Positions 25,366-37,921 of a stretch of DNA of 64,000 nt are shown piece after piece. Position 1 is the first letter of the stretch. Each line of letters begins with the position of its first letter. The position numbers were made by a program, and so were the translations under genes. The notes under the pieces are model-generated. The model saw nothing but the letters and a program-made list of their open reading frames with translations, ran no database searches and was not told the DNA's origin. The DNA is from Paramacrobiotus metropolitanus. Taxonomy: Eukaryota > Tardigrada > Eutardigrada > Parachela > Macrobiotidae. The DNA lies in NCBI RefSeq assembly GCF_019649055.1, contig NW_026570273.1, positions 310,001-374,000 of the forward strand, given 5' to 3'.

Positions 25366-26887
25366 ATGCCCGAAGAGAAAGTCAAAGGTGTTATGACGGA
25401 TGAAGCAGTGATGGATACGAAATCGTGCATTACGCCCGATCCCGCAGCAGGGCATGGTTTTATCTGGAAAGTGAGCGTAGCATGGTTGTCCTTTCTCCAG
25501 TTATGTGGCTATTTTGTCTATCCATTGGAAAAGCGCACTGCATGCGCCATTCTAACTCGCTGCATAATGTTCGCGTACATTGCTTTCGGTACCGGTTGCG
25601 TATTATTCTGTGTGTATGATGAGACCACGCTAACACCGGCATTGTCTAGCTGGTTCACCCGCCTCTTCATCCAACTAATCAGCGCCACGGATCTGCTGTC
25701 CAATCCGTTGTGCATCGTTCTTCTATGCGTATCCAATCAGCATATTCTTCAACTAATAAACAACCTCGATCGTGTTTATGCTTCGTTAGTTACGCGAAAA
25801 GAAGCCTTCGTTTTAGCAACTGGTATGATTGCTTATGCGTCTTTTACGCTTGTGAAAAACGGTTTTCGCTTTTACGGAGAGCAAGTTGATTCCCACTTCC
25901 AGGACAGCGTCAGTTTGTATCGGGAGCAGTATTTTCCGTATTTTCCGATAGAATACGTTGAGTACATCTTTCGTGTGCAGAACGCCGTGGTTCGTCTGTC
26001 GGTTGTTGGCCGCGAAATTGTTCTCGGCTTTATAATGAGTGTAACTGTAATCTGTAGTATCATTGTGGGACGAGGCGCCAAGAAGCTGCGTGATCACCTG
26101 AGCGCTTGTGGATGTGTGCTAGTGGATGATTATTTACAGCAGCTGCACTTGATCAATCTTGTCAAGGATCTGGATAAATGCTTCGCGGTTATAGCCGCCA
26201 ACCGCGTGTACGCTGCGTTGGCAAATTTAATTTATCTCTCCTTCGAATTGGGCAGAACATCACCGAACGGCCAGTCACCAGCAGCGGGGACTGTCATCGC
26301 GATAGCTGCCCACGTTATGTCATTTTGCATCATTTTTTCTGCTTGTGTATACTCTGCCGAGCAGGTACAACAATTATATTTTGACCGATCAGTTTTTGGA
26401 TTAAACAAATTTTATATCACCAAATAACGAACTTTTTTTGGTTTGTAAAATTCTAAATAAATTTCATTTCTTGTTACAGGGTGCGGAAATGGCTGAAACT
26501 ACTGAAATGTGCCTACACATCGGCAGAGTCCATTGGCGCAGAGAAGACTACGTCGCAGTGTATGTGCGCGGCAAACAACGCGAGCCGGCATGTTTTACAT
26601 TAGCTGGGGTAGTTATCACCCGCGAACACGCTTTTGCGGTAAGGAAAACAGCGTTAGCTTCTCGATAAAAGCAGCGGATCGTGGAGTCATATTATCATTG
26701 CATTGTCGTTTTCCAGATGGCTGCCGCTTTGGCGAGTACTGTGTTGGTCTTTTCGGAGTTGGCCAGTGGCAGTCGGTCCTCCGAGGCTGTAGTCAAGGCG
26801 TTGAACTGCACACAGGTTGGTATGCAGTACGCATTCATAAACATAAACTACCTATTTCGTCTGTTGTTCCGTTTTCGACCAAAGTGA
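25366..26887 (+). CDS. Gustatory-receptor-like multi-pass receptor, copy 8
   Basis: Best copy for reading the family layout. Exon 1 is 25366-26364 (333 codons), exon 2 is 26480-26638 (53) and exon 3 is 26717-26815 (33), all phase 0. The N-terminal membrane-associated segment is at about residues 37-55 (LQLCGYFVYPL). TM1 is at about 62-85 and TM2 about 100-125, followed by ILQLINNLDRVY. TM3 is about 147-170, then a long outer loop with YFPYFP. TM4 is about 205-235 (GREIVLGF), followed by the inner loop DDYLQQLHLINLVKDLDKC. TM5 is about 268-290, then an outer loop, and TM6 about 305-330, ending YSAEQ. Exon 2 is inner loop 3 and exon 3 is TM7 (AALASTVLVFSELASG). It ends NCTQ at a GT; if unspliced, the stop is at 26887. 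Confidence 0.75.
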
Positions 26888-27526
26888 AATCGCTAATAAT
26901 TATCGATTGCAGGGTATTTGACTGCATACTTCAGCTGGATAGAAAAGCAAGAAAGACCGCCTCGAATTTTCTGTGTTTATTTTATTTTATTTGTGCTTTT
27001 ATTTGCTTATTTTATTTGTAAAAGATTTATTTGTGCTGATTGGACCAAATACAATCATTCTCTAGGATGCTCACGCGTGATTTCTTCTAGATCTTTATTT
27101 ACTGTTTTGAAAAAATGACTTGCAAGCCATTATGTCGACTTGCATGCTTATAAATAGTGCGTTAAACATTCGGTAAGTACTTGTCGAATGCCCTATTAGA
27201 ATATTTGGCAAACCGTTTCCATTTGAAACACCGGTGTGCGCTCTTATTCCCTTGAGTCAGTAGCTAGTTAAGCTCCCACACGAGTATCGTTTTCTGGGCA
27301 CTGGAAGTAAAACAGTTGATGCTGTCAGTCACGTTCCGGTTTGCGCAGAAGCTTCCTTGGTATAAGGCGGCGTTATTCAGATAAGAGTAATCTACGGAGT
27401 ACTACCGCGCCTGACTGAGGAGATATGCATGTCGGGAACACCTGATCACCACAAATTTCAAACTGTGTTGTATGAGTTTCTACCAATGGCAAATTAATAG
27501 ATCAGGAAAATTCTAAATTCGGCGCG
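26888..27526. other. Spacer, nothing recognised
   Basis: AT-rich stretch near 26970-27030, then unremarkable sequence upstream of copy 9. A short terminal exon of copy 8 may be hidden here. Confidence 0.4.
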
Positions 27527-29015
27527 ATGTCGAAACGAAGCCATAGCTCCGATAAGCAGCCAGTTTCCATCACCAGCACGGACGAAATGCCCGCTCCGCA
27601 AATTAAGCATGGTTTTATCTGGAAGGTCACTGCTGTTTGGGTGATCCTCTTGCAGATATGCGGATATTTTCGTATCATGATCGACAACCATCCGCGGTGT
27701 TCCATGACTCTGCGCTGTGGAATGTACGTTTATATAACGCTTATTTTCTGCGTCAAGGCCTGTACGACATATGACGGCTGGATGTATTTTGCCGACATAT
27801 CTCTTTCGTCCAATTGGTTTACGGCCGTCATGATGCAGCTGGTTGCGGCATCAGACAGGATTGCCAATCTGCTGTGCATATTTCTCATGTGGTCATGCAG
27901 CAAACGGCTTCTGCATCTGATTGACAAACTGGACCAACTATACGGCTCCCTGTTGACACAGACAGAGACTCGAATCAGTATTGTTGGAATTGTGCTCTAT
28001 ATTGTCGTCGCTGTGTTCAAAAATGCTTATTGGTTTTATGTTGAAGAATTTGTCTGGGATCTGAACAACCGTACCAAGAAATGGAAAACCACTTATTTTT
28101 CCAGTATTCCTATCTCCGGCCTTGCCGTGGAGTGGATTGTTCGGGTCAGTTTTGCCATTCTAAACATAACATTTCTTGGTCGTGATCTCCAGCTCGGATT
28201 CGTCATTTTTATCGTGCTCATCACCGGGAAGATTGTCCACAAAACTACACTCTATCTTCGCGAACAGGCGTACCAAGATGGGTCCGTAAAGCTGGATGAC
28301 TTTGTGTATCAATTACAGCTGAGCAGCGTTGTCGGCGAGCTGGATAAATGCTTGAGGTTGATAACCGGTGTCTGTTGCTACGCGGCTTTCGTGGGATTAA
28401 TTGGCAAAACGTTCGAAGCTAGCTGGCACCCACCTGGACAGCTGCCCGAATTTGAAGTGGTCCTCGCATTACTGACGTACATGCTGTACCTTGGTACCCT
28501 GACGGCTGCGTGTGTCTACTCCACTGAACAGGTTAAGTAAAGTTTTGAATTAACCATATGTGAATTTGAATTGCGACTGTTCAGTTACGAAAAAGGGTTC
28601 TACAAAATTTGCTTCTAGGGAAAGAAATTGGCTGAGGTGACAAATAAGTGCGTCCATCTGGGAAGAACCGAATGGAAGAGAGAGGAATGGACTAAGATAT
28701 ACCTTCGTCTTGCGCAAGATGAAGCAAATTGTTTCACTGTAGCCGGTGTTATCGTTACTCGGGAAAGCGCTTTCCAAGTAGGCCTAAATTTGTTTTGTGC
28801 ACATTCTGGATTGCTATGAAAACAGGAAACCCGCAGTTTTAGTCTTCTAAGTACGAATACTATAAAAGTAAAGCACGATCATATAAATTTGTTGATCATT
28901 TTAGACAGCTGCAGCATTGGCAAGCGCGTTGCTGGTCTTTGCAGAGCTGGCCAGCGGGAAAAAGAGCACGGAATTTGGAAAACTTACATCAGGAAATACC
29001 ACTCAGCTTTTTTAA
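27527..29015 (+). CDS. Gustatory-receptor-like multi-pass receptor, copy 9
   Basis: Exon 1 is 27527-28531 (335 codons), exon 2 is 28619-28777 (53) and exon 3 is 28905-29015 (36 plus stop), 424 residues, phase-0 junctions. Here the C-terminus is complete in exon 3: after NTTQ the frame continues LF and stops. That suggests the terminal intron seen in some paralogues has been lost or never used. It belongs to a subfamily with copies 10 and 11 (KACTTYDGWMYF-type outer loop 1, LDKCLRLITGVCCYAAFVGLIGKTF for TM5). TM7 reads AAALASALLVFAELASG. No disruption. Confidence 0.75.
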
Positions 29016-29763
29016 AGCCACAACGCTCCTATAAACGCTCTGTTCTGAAAAATGGTTGACAGAGCTCGCCTGTATAAAAGTATATTATATTCGCCCCAGT
29101 GGCCTGGATTTCAACGAATACTACCGGAAAAAAAATCGCTTGATTGTCGTGTATGCATAAAAGTAGTAGTGGATGCACGCATTTTTAGCGACGTACAGGA
29201 AACACAAGCAGCGGTCTTACGTTCGATTGTTAGTCATGCAGTTTTCTTTTATATAATATGCCTAAGATTGTATGCATTTAAAAACCAAACATTGGGCGGG
29301 TTGTTTCTTTTTTTACTTTTTTGGTGGTACCATGGTACACCGGGGCAAAGCGAAGCACTACGCTTTGCTGTGCGAGTTCTATAAAAAAAAACGAGCGCCT
29401 CCACCTAGTGCTATCTTGAAAAGCTTCTATGGCGCGACACTTTGTAGCTTTACCATAAGCTTTACGTAGTAAACTTGATAAAGAAACACAGTGACGGTTA
29501 GGCCGAAACTGTATTTATTTTCCGGGTGAAGTTAATACACAACGGCGGCCACAAGGACGGAGAATTTTTATTCTGGTAAGCGCACAAAGGCAGAAAATAA
29601 AATTATAGAGATGGATATGTCGAAAGTGTCATGAAAACAATTACAAAGGGATCAAAATTCTAGCGTTTAGCATAGAAGTATTCGGTGCGGTTTGCCGTAA
29701 ACATCTATGTTAAACGCAGAAAAAGCTTATCTCTGGTTTCCATAGAGCGCTTTGCTTGTAATC
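29016..29763. other. Spacer left of the mariner insertion
   Basis: No gene recognised. There is T-rich sequence near 29300-29330, and a local inverted word GCAAAGCGAAGCACTACGCTTTGC near 29345-29370. Confidence 0.4.
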
Positions 29764-29765
29764 TA

Positions 29766-31074
29766 CGAGGGTCACTCAGAAAGTAATGATAATCGGTATC
29801 AGTAAATAATCATATAATTATGAACTAATTTTTTAAAAACTGTAGCATTCATAACTAGATCATAGGGCAATGGCCGTGGCCATACCGCCTACGGTTGGCG
29901 ACTGGCATGCATCTATGCGCAGTCGAGTCGAGCTGTTCACTGCACTAGTCATTAAACATGGCTAATTTAACGAAGCGCGACTTTCGTGCTATCATCTTAG
30001 AAAAATTTTTAGAAAAGAAAAGCGCGCGCAGTTGTCATGCTGAGTTGAAAAGTTTGCACCCTGATTCTTCTCCTTCTTATCCTACTGTTGCGCGTTGGTT
30101 CCAGCGATTTCGCACTGAGCATTTTGACCTCGACGATGGTGCCAGAACTGGAAGACCTCCTACAGCGACCACGGCGAAGAACTCGGACGCAGTGAGAGAG
30201 CTGATCGAACACGATCCCCATATTACCGTCAGACAGATAGCAGAAGAACTGCAGATATCGGAGGGAACGGTTTGTGGGATAGTACGCAGTGAGCTTGGTC
30301 TGCGCAAGGTTTGTCAGCGATGGGTCCTCATTTATTAACTCCTGCCCAGATGGAAGTCCGCGTCGAATTGGCCCAGAACATCTTTGACGTTATTTCGACC
30401 GAACGCAAATATGACGTGTACACAGAGGATGAATCCTGGTTTTCATACTATGATCCCCTAACGAAGCAGCAGAATCAAGTTTGGATCGGAAACGACGACC
30501 CCACCCCACTAGTGTCAAGCGTTCCAGGAGTACCCGTAAGCTGATGTACGCTTTTATTTCCAGCAGGCGTGGCATTTTTTCTGAAATCGGCTCTACGGCG
30601 TGGCACAACACTGAATTCACAGTGGTACTGCGCAAATGTTCTTCAGCCTTTCTTTGATAAGTTCAGAAAAAGAGACCCCAAAGCCGCGTAAGGAAGATCA
30701 TTTATCACCATGATAATGCACGTCCCCATACATCGAATGCCACAATGAATTTTATCTCGGCATCGCGAATGAAAATCCTCCCGCATCCACCATACTCGCC
30801 TGACCTGGCACCTCACGACTTCAAGATTTTCCCAACGTTGAAGAAATTGTTACGTGGTAAAAAAGTTTGAAAATGATGAAGAACTGGAAGAAAATATCAA
30901 TACAGCGATCTTTAATTTACCACCTAATTTCTTTTCGAAAATGTTTGATGAGTGGCAGACTAGATGTTTGCGTTGCATAGAGATGAAGGGGCAGTATTTT
31001 GAGAAAATACGAGGAAAGCGCTGATGCAATAAAAAATCGTGCGATAGTTATCATTACTTTCTGAGTGACCCTCG
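29766..31074 (+). mobile_element. Degenerate mariner element, 1.31 kb
   Basis: Perfect 27-bp terminal inverted repeats (29766-29792 and 31048-31074, beginning CGAGGGTCACTCAGAAAG) are flanked by TA on both sides (29764-29765, 31075-31076). The inside encodes a mariner transposase in pieces. Length, TIR size and TA duplication are all typical of the mariner group. The perfect repeats contrast with the broken coding region; such a copy can still be moved if an active transposase exists elsewhere. Confidence 0.95.
29958..31024 (+). pseudogene. Mariner transposase, frameshifted
   Basis: The N-terminal helix-turn-helix region is intact at 29958-30338 (PTVARWFQRF, then VRQIAEELQISEGTV). The catalytic part carries EDESWF for the first acid, HDNARPH for the second and SPDLAPHDF for the third, with 34 residues between the last two aspartates (DD34D). 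The frame is broken at about 30310-30335, about 30535, and in the A-run at about 30860 after LLRGKK; the stop of the last piece is at about 31022. At least three breaks make it non-functional. Confidence 0.9.
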
Positions 31075-31076
31075 TA

Positions 31077-31795
31077 CTTGTAAACTACGCTAACACAGAA
31101 TTACCAACTGATGATTATTGGTTAGGCCAGAGATCTGGAGCTGAGAAAATACGTGTGGTGGCATAGGGTGACCGGCATCTAACACACCACTCCAGTGCGC
31201 TACTATTTTTTGTAAGTGTTTTCCTATATTTCCATATCCGGTTCCAGGAGTGTTTCTCACAGAATTAGGCAAAATTAAATAACTGAAATAAAATACAAGT
31301 ATCCTTTACGATATGCGCTTTTGGTAATAGTGCATTACGATCTGTAGAGTTCGGTAAATGATGCTGAACTATCCGCACGTATGTAGTTTCTTTCGGCGGA
31401 ATGTGTTTGTAAAAGTGCCCTTTTCTAGCAGAACGCTGTGCGCGAATATTCCCATGAGTCTGTATATGACTTCTGCCCCTAGCGGAACATGAACCTCTGG
31501 CGGTATGTAGCGATCTAAGTAAACCTACTGTTTCTATCGAGAGCTTTCCGGGTGATGATCTAATTTTGTTGAGCAATGAAAATATGACGCCAAAACAAAT
31601 CTTGGAATAAGTACCGCGACTAATTGAGGACATCTCTTCCAGCAATTGCGGAAACCGAGGCACTGTTAGAATTCCACAACAGCATGGTTTAGTGATTTTA
31701 GCGGCTACTGGGATCTAGCGCTGGAAAACCGGGAAACGGCTAAATTATAGACGATTTGAGTGCGCAGCAGATGTTCGGCTACAGCGTCGGTTTTT
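31077..31795. other. Spacer between mariner and receptor copy 10
   Basis: A 132-codon minus-strand frame at 31265-31663 has no recognisable motif and no paralogue in the window; I do not call it. Otherwise the upstream flank of copy 10. Confidence 0.4.
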
Positions 31796-33235
31796 ATGGC
31801 AAGTGTGGATGGAATGACTGTTCCGCAAAATAAGCACGGTGTTTTCTGGAAGGTCACCAATATCTGGGTGTCCTTCCTGCAGGTATGCGGGTACTTTCCT
31901 ATCGTGCTTCACAAACGTCCGCGATGGTCACTTTTACTGCGCTGCATATTGTACATTTACATAACACTTGTTCTCTGCATTAATGCATGTACGATATGCG
32001 GTAACGGATGGACGGTTTATTTTGTACTCTGGCAGTCGTCCGATTGGTTTACCGCGATTTTCATGCAGCTCATCGATTCGTCGGAAGTGGTGACCAATCT
32101 GCTGTGCATCTTCTTCATGTTATCATGCAGCGAGCGTTTTCTAGAACTAAGTGGTAATTTGGACCGGCTGTACGGATCCTTAGTGTCGCAAAAAGAATCA
32201 CGAATCAGTATTGCTGGAACGGTGGTTTATATCACCGTGGCTCTGTTCAAAAACTCTTATTGGTTTTATGTCAAGCAGTTCTATATCATCCGGGATCTAC
32301 ACGATAGCATTGATGAATGGGCTTCCACTTATTTCCACAGTATTCCGGTCTCAAGGATCTTCATCGAATGGTCCGTGCGGGCTAGCTTTGCCATTATGGA
32401 CCTAACGTTTCTCGGGCACGATCTTCAACTAGGTGTCGTTATTTTCGTCATTTTTATTACCGCCAGCATTGTCCGCAGAACCGCGATCAACCTCCGCGAA
32501 CAACTGTTCCGCAACGAATTTGTAACGTTGGATCAGTACGTACATCAATCACAGTTGACCGGCAGCACTGGTGACCTGGATAAGTGTTTGAGGCTAATAA
32601 TCAGTGTTCACAGCTTTACGGCTTTTGTGGGAATAATCGGGAAGACGTTCCAAGCTGGCTTGGTTGCGCCGGGTCAACTACCGCAGCCAGAACTGATCAT
32701 TGGGTTACTGACGCACATCTTGTTCTTGAGTGTTCTAACGGCTGCTTGCGTGTATTCCAATGAACAGGTTCGGCAAAATCGTGGACTAATTATTTTCTGG
32801 TACGGCTATTTTATAAAACAATTTCATTGTGCTCTGAAATTTTACACCAGGGAAAGAAACTGTCCGAGGTCGCCGACAAATGCTTCTACTTGGGAAAAGC
32901 CAAATGGAAACGAGAGGAATGGACTGCGGTGTTCATTCGGCATAGGTCATGCGACGTACAGTGTTTCACTTTAGCTGGGATTGTCATTACTCGTGAAAGC
33001 GCTCTCCAGGTGGGTCAATCATTGTCAACGCGTACGTTGCTCTGTAAAAATACTGGAAAGATAAATTACTGTAAAGTGCGAAAGTGCAAAAAAATCATAT
33101 TTTTAGACAGCTGCAGCGCTAGCTAGCGCGTTGTTGGTGTTTGCGGGGCTGGCTCGTGTGGAAAAAAGCGCCGAGTGTGGAAAAATTGCGCCAGCTAATA
33201 TTACCCAGGATCGCTATATTCAGAACTTTCCGTGA
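31796..33235 (+). CDS. Gustatory-receptor-like multi-pass receptor, copy 10
   Basis: Exon 1 is 31796-32767 (324 codons), exon 2 is 32851-33009 (53) and exon 3 is 33107-33235 (42 plus stop), 419 residues. The start at 31796 (MASVDGMTV) is the first ATG in the open frame; the frame extends upstream without an ATG. Close relative of copy 9: ICGNGWTVYF outer loop, HDLQLGVVIF in TM4, LDKCLRLIISVHSFTAFVG in TM5, CFTLAGIVITRESALQ in exon 2, AALASALLVFAGLAR in TM7. Note Gly in place of the Glu found at the end of TM7 in nearly all paralogues. The C-terminal tail (NITQDRYIQNFP) reads straight through the point where other copies have a donor. Confidence 0.72.
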
Positions 33236-33864
33236 AACAAAGCTACCGGTCTGTACATACTTATATCCGTAAATCGGTCTGCAGTTTTCCTGTGAATCAT
33301 GCACTGTTTACAGACGACCTGAATGGTAACTTATTTCCATGAGTATAAATCGCATGGGCGATGGCAACGGAATTTGCACTGGTATAAATAACACTTAGCA
33401 CATTTGTTCCAGGCTCCGAGGTTCCCTAAAGATTTCCCGTCTTTCGTCTTTCGCTTCCCACGTAAAAGTCTAGACTATCCAACTGGTCAGTGAGCTAGTC
33501 ACTAGTGCAGTAGTACTGCAAGCATCGCTAACTTCTCAAAATTCATTCATCAGAATTTTCGATAACTACGAAATTTCGCGTGACTGTACTCTAAGGACGC
33601 GCTTTTAATCGCATATGTTTATTCGGTGCGTTAATTAAAGTTTACATTTTCCCACTGCATGGAAAAATTCCCTTGTGTCTCTGGATCGCTGTCATCATTC
33701 CAGCACTCAATTCCTTAAAGTGCTTGACATTACTAAATGAGTATCAGTTCCACTGCGCTGCAGAACACTTTATTCTTCAACCAAGTACGGTATTTGCGTA
33801 AACAGTATTACAAAGCTACGTTTTCAAGGGAAATCCAGTAAACCAGAACGGCACGATACGCGAA
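33236..33864. other. Spacer, nothing recognised
   Basis: Upstream flank of copy 11. No open frame of note, no repeat seen. Confidence 0.4.
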
Positions 33865-35559
33865 ATGTCGGCATTAAATGAGAAGCACTTATTCACTTTC
33901 TTTACTAACAACTTGGATACTCGTACAATGCAGACAGCGCGCAATAATGACGGTTTCGTCAGGAAGATAACGGGAATTTGGATTACGCTCTTGCAGATGT
34001 GTGGATACTTTCCCGTTGCATACACAACTCATTTAATATGGTCGAAGTGCATCCGCTCCGCAATGGGCGTGTATATAGGGTTGATAGTATGCGCTGAAAT
34101 TTACTATATGTACGGCGACTGGACATTTTATTCTACACTGTCGCAGTCTTCCAATTGGTTCACATCTGTAATGATGCAGATTATGGATGTTTCCGAAATA
34201 TTCTGCAACCTGGTGTGCATGTTTCTCATGTGGTCATCAAGCAAAGCAGTTCTCCAATTGCTCAGCGACCTTGACCCCTTTTGCGGTTTCCTGACTAACC
34301 GAAGAGACGCAGTTCTGTGCATTAGTGGAATGTTGGTGTATATTGTAACCGCTGTCTTCAAGAACTCTTACACGTTATACATGAAGGAAACAGTGTTTAT
34401 TACGCACGAAAAAATCGGTGAATTCAGAAATGCTTTTTTCACGATTCCGCTTCCGGACGCTGCAATTGAATGGATTGTACGTATAAGCCTCGGCGTTATC
34501 GGTCTACCGTTCTTGGGTCGTGATCTGCTGCTGGGTTTCCTGATTTTTGTAATTCTGATCACCGGCAATATGGTGCAACAAGGATCGTTGGATCTGCGTG
34601 CTCAACTTGCGAAAAGCGAATCCGTGAGCATGGAGGACTATTTGCGTCAGTCTCGGTTAACCGGCATCGTTCGAGATCTGGATAAGCACTTGTCAATGGT
34701 AGCGGGAATCCGCTGTTATATTGCAGTCGTGGGGCTTATCGGTCGGACATTCGACGCTAGTTCGCATCCGGCTGGTCAAGCGCCCAAGACAGAACTTGCT
34801 GTGGCAATGGCAGCGTATGCTTTTTACTTGAGTCTTCTCGCCGCTGGTTGCGTGTACTCAACTGAGCAGGTAAATAAAATGTTTTAAGCTTCAATGAAGC
34901 TGTTTTGCTGGTACATGTGCCGATAAAATCTTACCGACGAATTTTGGTGATTGAAGTGGGATAATATGCCATACATGTTACTGCAGGGCATAAAATCGGT
35001 TGCCGTAACAAGAAAGTGTCTCCATGTCGGAAAACGGGTCTGGAAGAGAAACGAGTGGATGGCGGTTTTCTGTAGTGACGATTATGACGAATTGCACTGT
35101 TTTACCTTGGCTGGGGTCGTCGTCACACGAGACAGCGCTTTTCAGGTAACGAAAACAGCTTCCTGCCCTTTTGGAATTTCGGTTACTTAAAACTCAAACT
35201 TTCATCGAGATACAAGAGATTAAAAAGTTGAAAACCATTGTGCAGAAACAATAAATTACGAGTATATGTATGTAAAAAGTTTATTTTTGTCATACTGCAG
35301 TACCTACAAAGTAGTAGAGCACACCTTACGACTATGTCTGATTTTAACGGTTTTTCGGATACTGTAAGTTCTATTATTCTTTGACGTCGGAGCAATAACG
35401 TTCTGTATTTGAATTGCTCAGACGGCAGCAGCGTTAGTTAGCGCGCTGCTGGTATTTGCGGAGCGGATGCGAACCGGTAAACCACGGATGCGAAGTGAAC
35501 GGCAGCTATGTGGTAATAATTTCTTCACATGGGCGTCGGCTTGTCCACCGACACGGTAA
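33865..35559 (+). CDS. Gustatory-receptor-like multi-pass receptor, copy 11
   Basis: Exon 1 is 33865-34869 (335 codons), exon 2 is 34987-35145 (53) and exon 3 is 35422-35559 (45 plus stop), phase-0 junctions, 433 residues. Exon 1 keeps the GYFPVAY start, NWFTSVMMQ, the GRDLLLGF TM4 motif and EDYLRQSRLTGIVRDLDKH in inner loop 2. Exon 2 is more diverged at its start (GIKSVAVTRKC) but ends CFTLAGVVVTRDSAFQ. TM7 reads AALVSALLVFAERM: the segment is cut short by a basic residue where others have LASG, and a long unusual tail follows. It may be functional, or an early-stage decaying copy with a drifting C-terminus. Confidence 0.65.
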
Positions 35560-36013
35560 TTTTACAGCTTGTTACTGTTTTGCTGCTTGTGCATGAATTG
35601 TTATTTATATTTCTAGATTTGCTGTTTTCGGTGATACTCTTCGATCTGTTGAAAATCGTTACTCGTACATCAAAACAAATTTACAGTAAAATTGATTTTC
35701 ATTTTAAGTCAAATTAATTTTTTATTTATTTAATTTACATTAGAAAAACTACTTTACTATATAATTCTCGATTGCACGTTGCAGTCTTTTATCGCTTTTG
35801 CCTTGAAAGCAAAAGCACATTTACTTGTCAATTAACGTTGTGTACACGGTTGCGGGCAATAATATCTAAGGTCACAGAGATGCTGAATGGTCTTTCTCAT
35901 TCTTTAAAAAGCCCTAGAATTTCGCAGGAATCGCTTTAAACTTGCTAAAAACAACAGCACGCAACAAGAATGTACGAAAATAGCGCTGTGCGCAACACAT
36001 TTTGTTTACTTAC

Positions 36014-37386
36014 CGACTCGTTATGCGCAAGTCCCAAATTTTGTGTACACGCCGCAAGTTTGCTGACGTTGAACAGCTCCGCAAACACTAGCAGGGTAAT
36101 CAGGAGAGCAGCACCAACCTGGCGGAATTTGCAATGTGTTTTAATCCCACGCAATACTTCTAACGCATCGGGCACGCGGAGTTAATACAATCGTGAGTTT
36201 ATGCATTATAATGGCAGCTATTTTTTGAATCCACTGTACCGATACCTGTACACTTAGTTGCCGTGTGACGATAATTCCCGCCAAAGTAAAACACGGCGGA
36301 TCTTCATAGCTGCCGTGATGTTCAGTATTTTCATATGTGTCGTTGCTTCCTTTTGTCAGATTTCGAATGCGTTTGTGCAACGTCACGACATCCGCCATCT
36401 TCGCCCCTATCGAAACCAAGAGACATTTTGGCAGCAGTATTAATCATAAGCCTAGCAGGAGGCGGTTGGCCATCGGTGGAGTATATAGTATTATCCACTG
36501 TATTACCAATTAAGCCAATTACTGCACCACACCAGGGGACACCGGCTACCCATGAAAAACAGTGATTTAATTGACCTACGATGCCGTTCAGTTGCAGCGT
36601 AAGCGTATAGTCATCGGCTAAAGAAGATTGGGCTTTCAATAATTTCTTCCGCATTCGAATAGCGCACCGTCCGACAATTGCACTGGTTTTCAGCATAATA
36701 AATATGGTAAAGCCCAGCAGGACATCGCGTCCCATAATCGTCACATGCAGAAGTACAAAGTACGCACGAACAATCCAAACGACGCAGGATTGCGATAAAT
36801 TGGGAAAATACAGTTTCTGGTATTCCTCGGAATAAGCGGCGACACTCTCGGAGGACTGCTCGTTTTGGAGATAGTACACCTTTTTACTCAATGTTAACAA
36901 CATTGTAAAAATGATCCCAAGAACAGCAAAGCAGCCATCTTTGCGATCTAAGAAATCGCCGTAGGCGGCATCCAGTTTTCGCAGGTGCCGGTAAATCTGG
37001 TCACTCACTGGCAACATAAGGCATATGCACAGCAGGTCAGATAGGCGGTCCACCGAGAGAATTAGCTGCGCGGCAATGTAAACAAACCAGTTTCGCAGCC
37101 TTGATAAATCAATGCTGCCGCTGTAATACTGTGCGTCATCATAGATGCACAAGGAATTCACGGAAATAAGGATAGCAGCATACACGTACATAGCCGGCGA
37201 CATTATCTTGCACAGCATGCAACGACCTTCTTCGGTTGCGGGATAAAAATACCCGCTTATCTGCAACAGCACAATCGAAATTCGCCCGGTTCTCCAGACG
37301 ACGCCATTTTCTGTTTCCTGTTTTTCCATGTTGAATGGTTCTCCACAGAAAGCCGCTTCTTCCTTATAGGCAGTTAAACCCTTCAT
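36014..37386 (-). pseudogene. Gustatory-receptor-like pseudogene (copy 12): TM6 end and intron 1 deleted
   Basis: Exon 1 starts at 37386 and is normal through TM5 and the outer loop (YSTDGQPPPARLM). It then jumps, after AAKMS, straight into the end of intron 1. About 15 codons of TM6, the STEQ end and the donor are missing. The joined exon 2 (36406-36246) is out of frame by one base relative to exon 1 and its own acceptor. Exon 3 (36118-36014) is well preserved (AALLITLLVFAELFN). It is the only minus-strand member on this side of the array. Confidence 0.7.
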
Positions 37387-37921
37387 TGCGATGGAACGGG
37401 TGCACTCTTCATGTCACAAAGATACGTTGAAGTACTGTGTATGTTATTTACTGATGAGTAATAACATAATTATCTCCTGAGTGGTAGTAATTATTAAAAA
37501 AGAAGGACAGTTTTTCTGAAGGGAATTGCGCAGTAACAAACCTTCTGTTCCAGAGAACACAGTGCCTTGTGATAAGCGCGTCAGTGGGAGTCAACTGATC
37601 TCAAAGCTTCCTAGCGTAATTGGTTATAGCAGGTCTCTAAATTCAAAAACTGTACACAACGATACTGAAGCCTTCAGTATCGTTGTGAGCGAAATTAACC
37701 GGTTCAAGCAGAACAAATAACGGCACGAAAAATAACTCAAATAGACAAACGTCAAACCAAACAATAGCACCATCTGTTAGGTACAATTCAGCCGGCGAAA
37801 GCAAACACGGGCTTAACTTACACTGTGTACCAACAAGACATCGAGTTACCACACGCGTTTTTTTTCTTTGAAGATTACACGCATTCGTAATACCTATTAT
37901 GAGAGGAAATGCAAGTTTTAG
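37387..37921. other. Divergent spacer between copies 12 and 13
   Basis: The part at about 37690-37860 resembles 46480-46620 (shared AATAGAC.AAC, GGTACAATTCA.CCGGCGAAAGCAAAC), which is the upstream flank of the rearranged relic at 46.8 kb. A perfect palindrome lies at 37656-37686. Confidence 0.5.
37656..37686. repeat. Perfect 15-bp palindrome with 1-base centre
   Basis: ACAACGATACTGAAG, one C, then its exact reverse complement. It lies in the upstream flank of receptor copy 13. Too short a loop to be a normal RNA hairpin gene; it looks like the product of inverted template switching. Confidence 0.85.

Noticed and set aside
31265-31663. 132-codon minus-strand frame upstream of receptor copy 10
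   Set aside because: Composition and lack of similarity suggest a chance frame; no splice context or paralogue.
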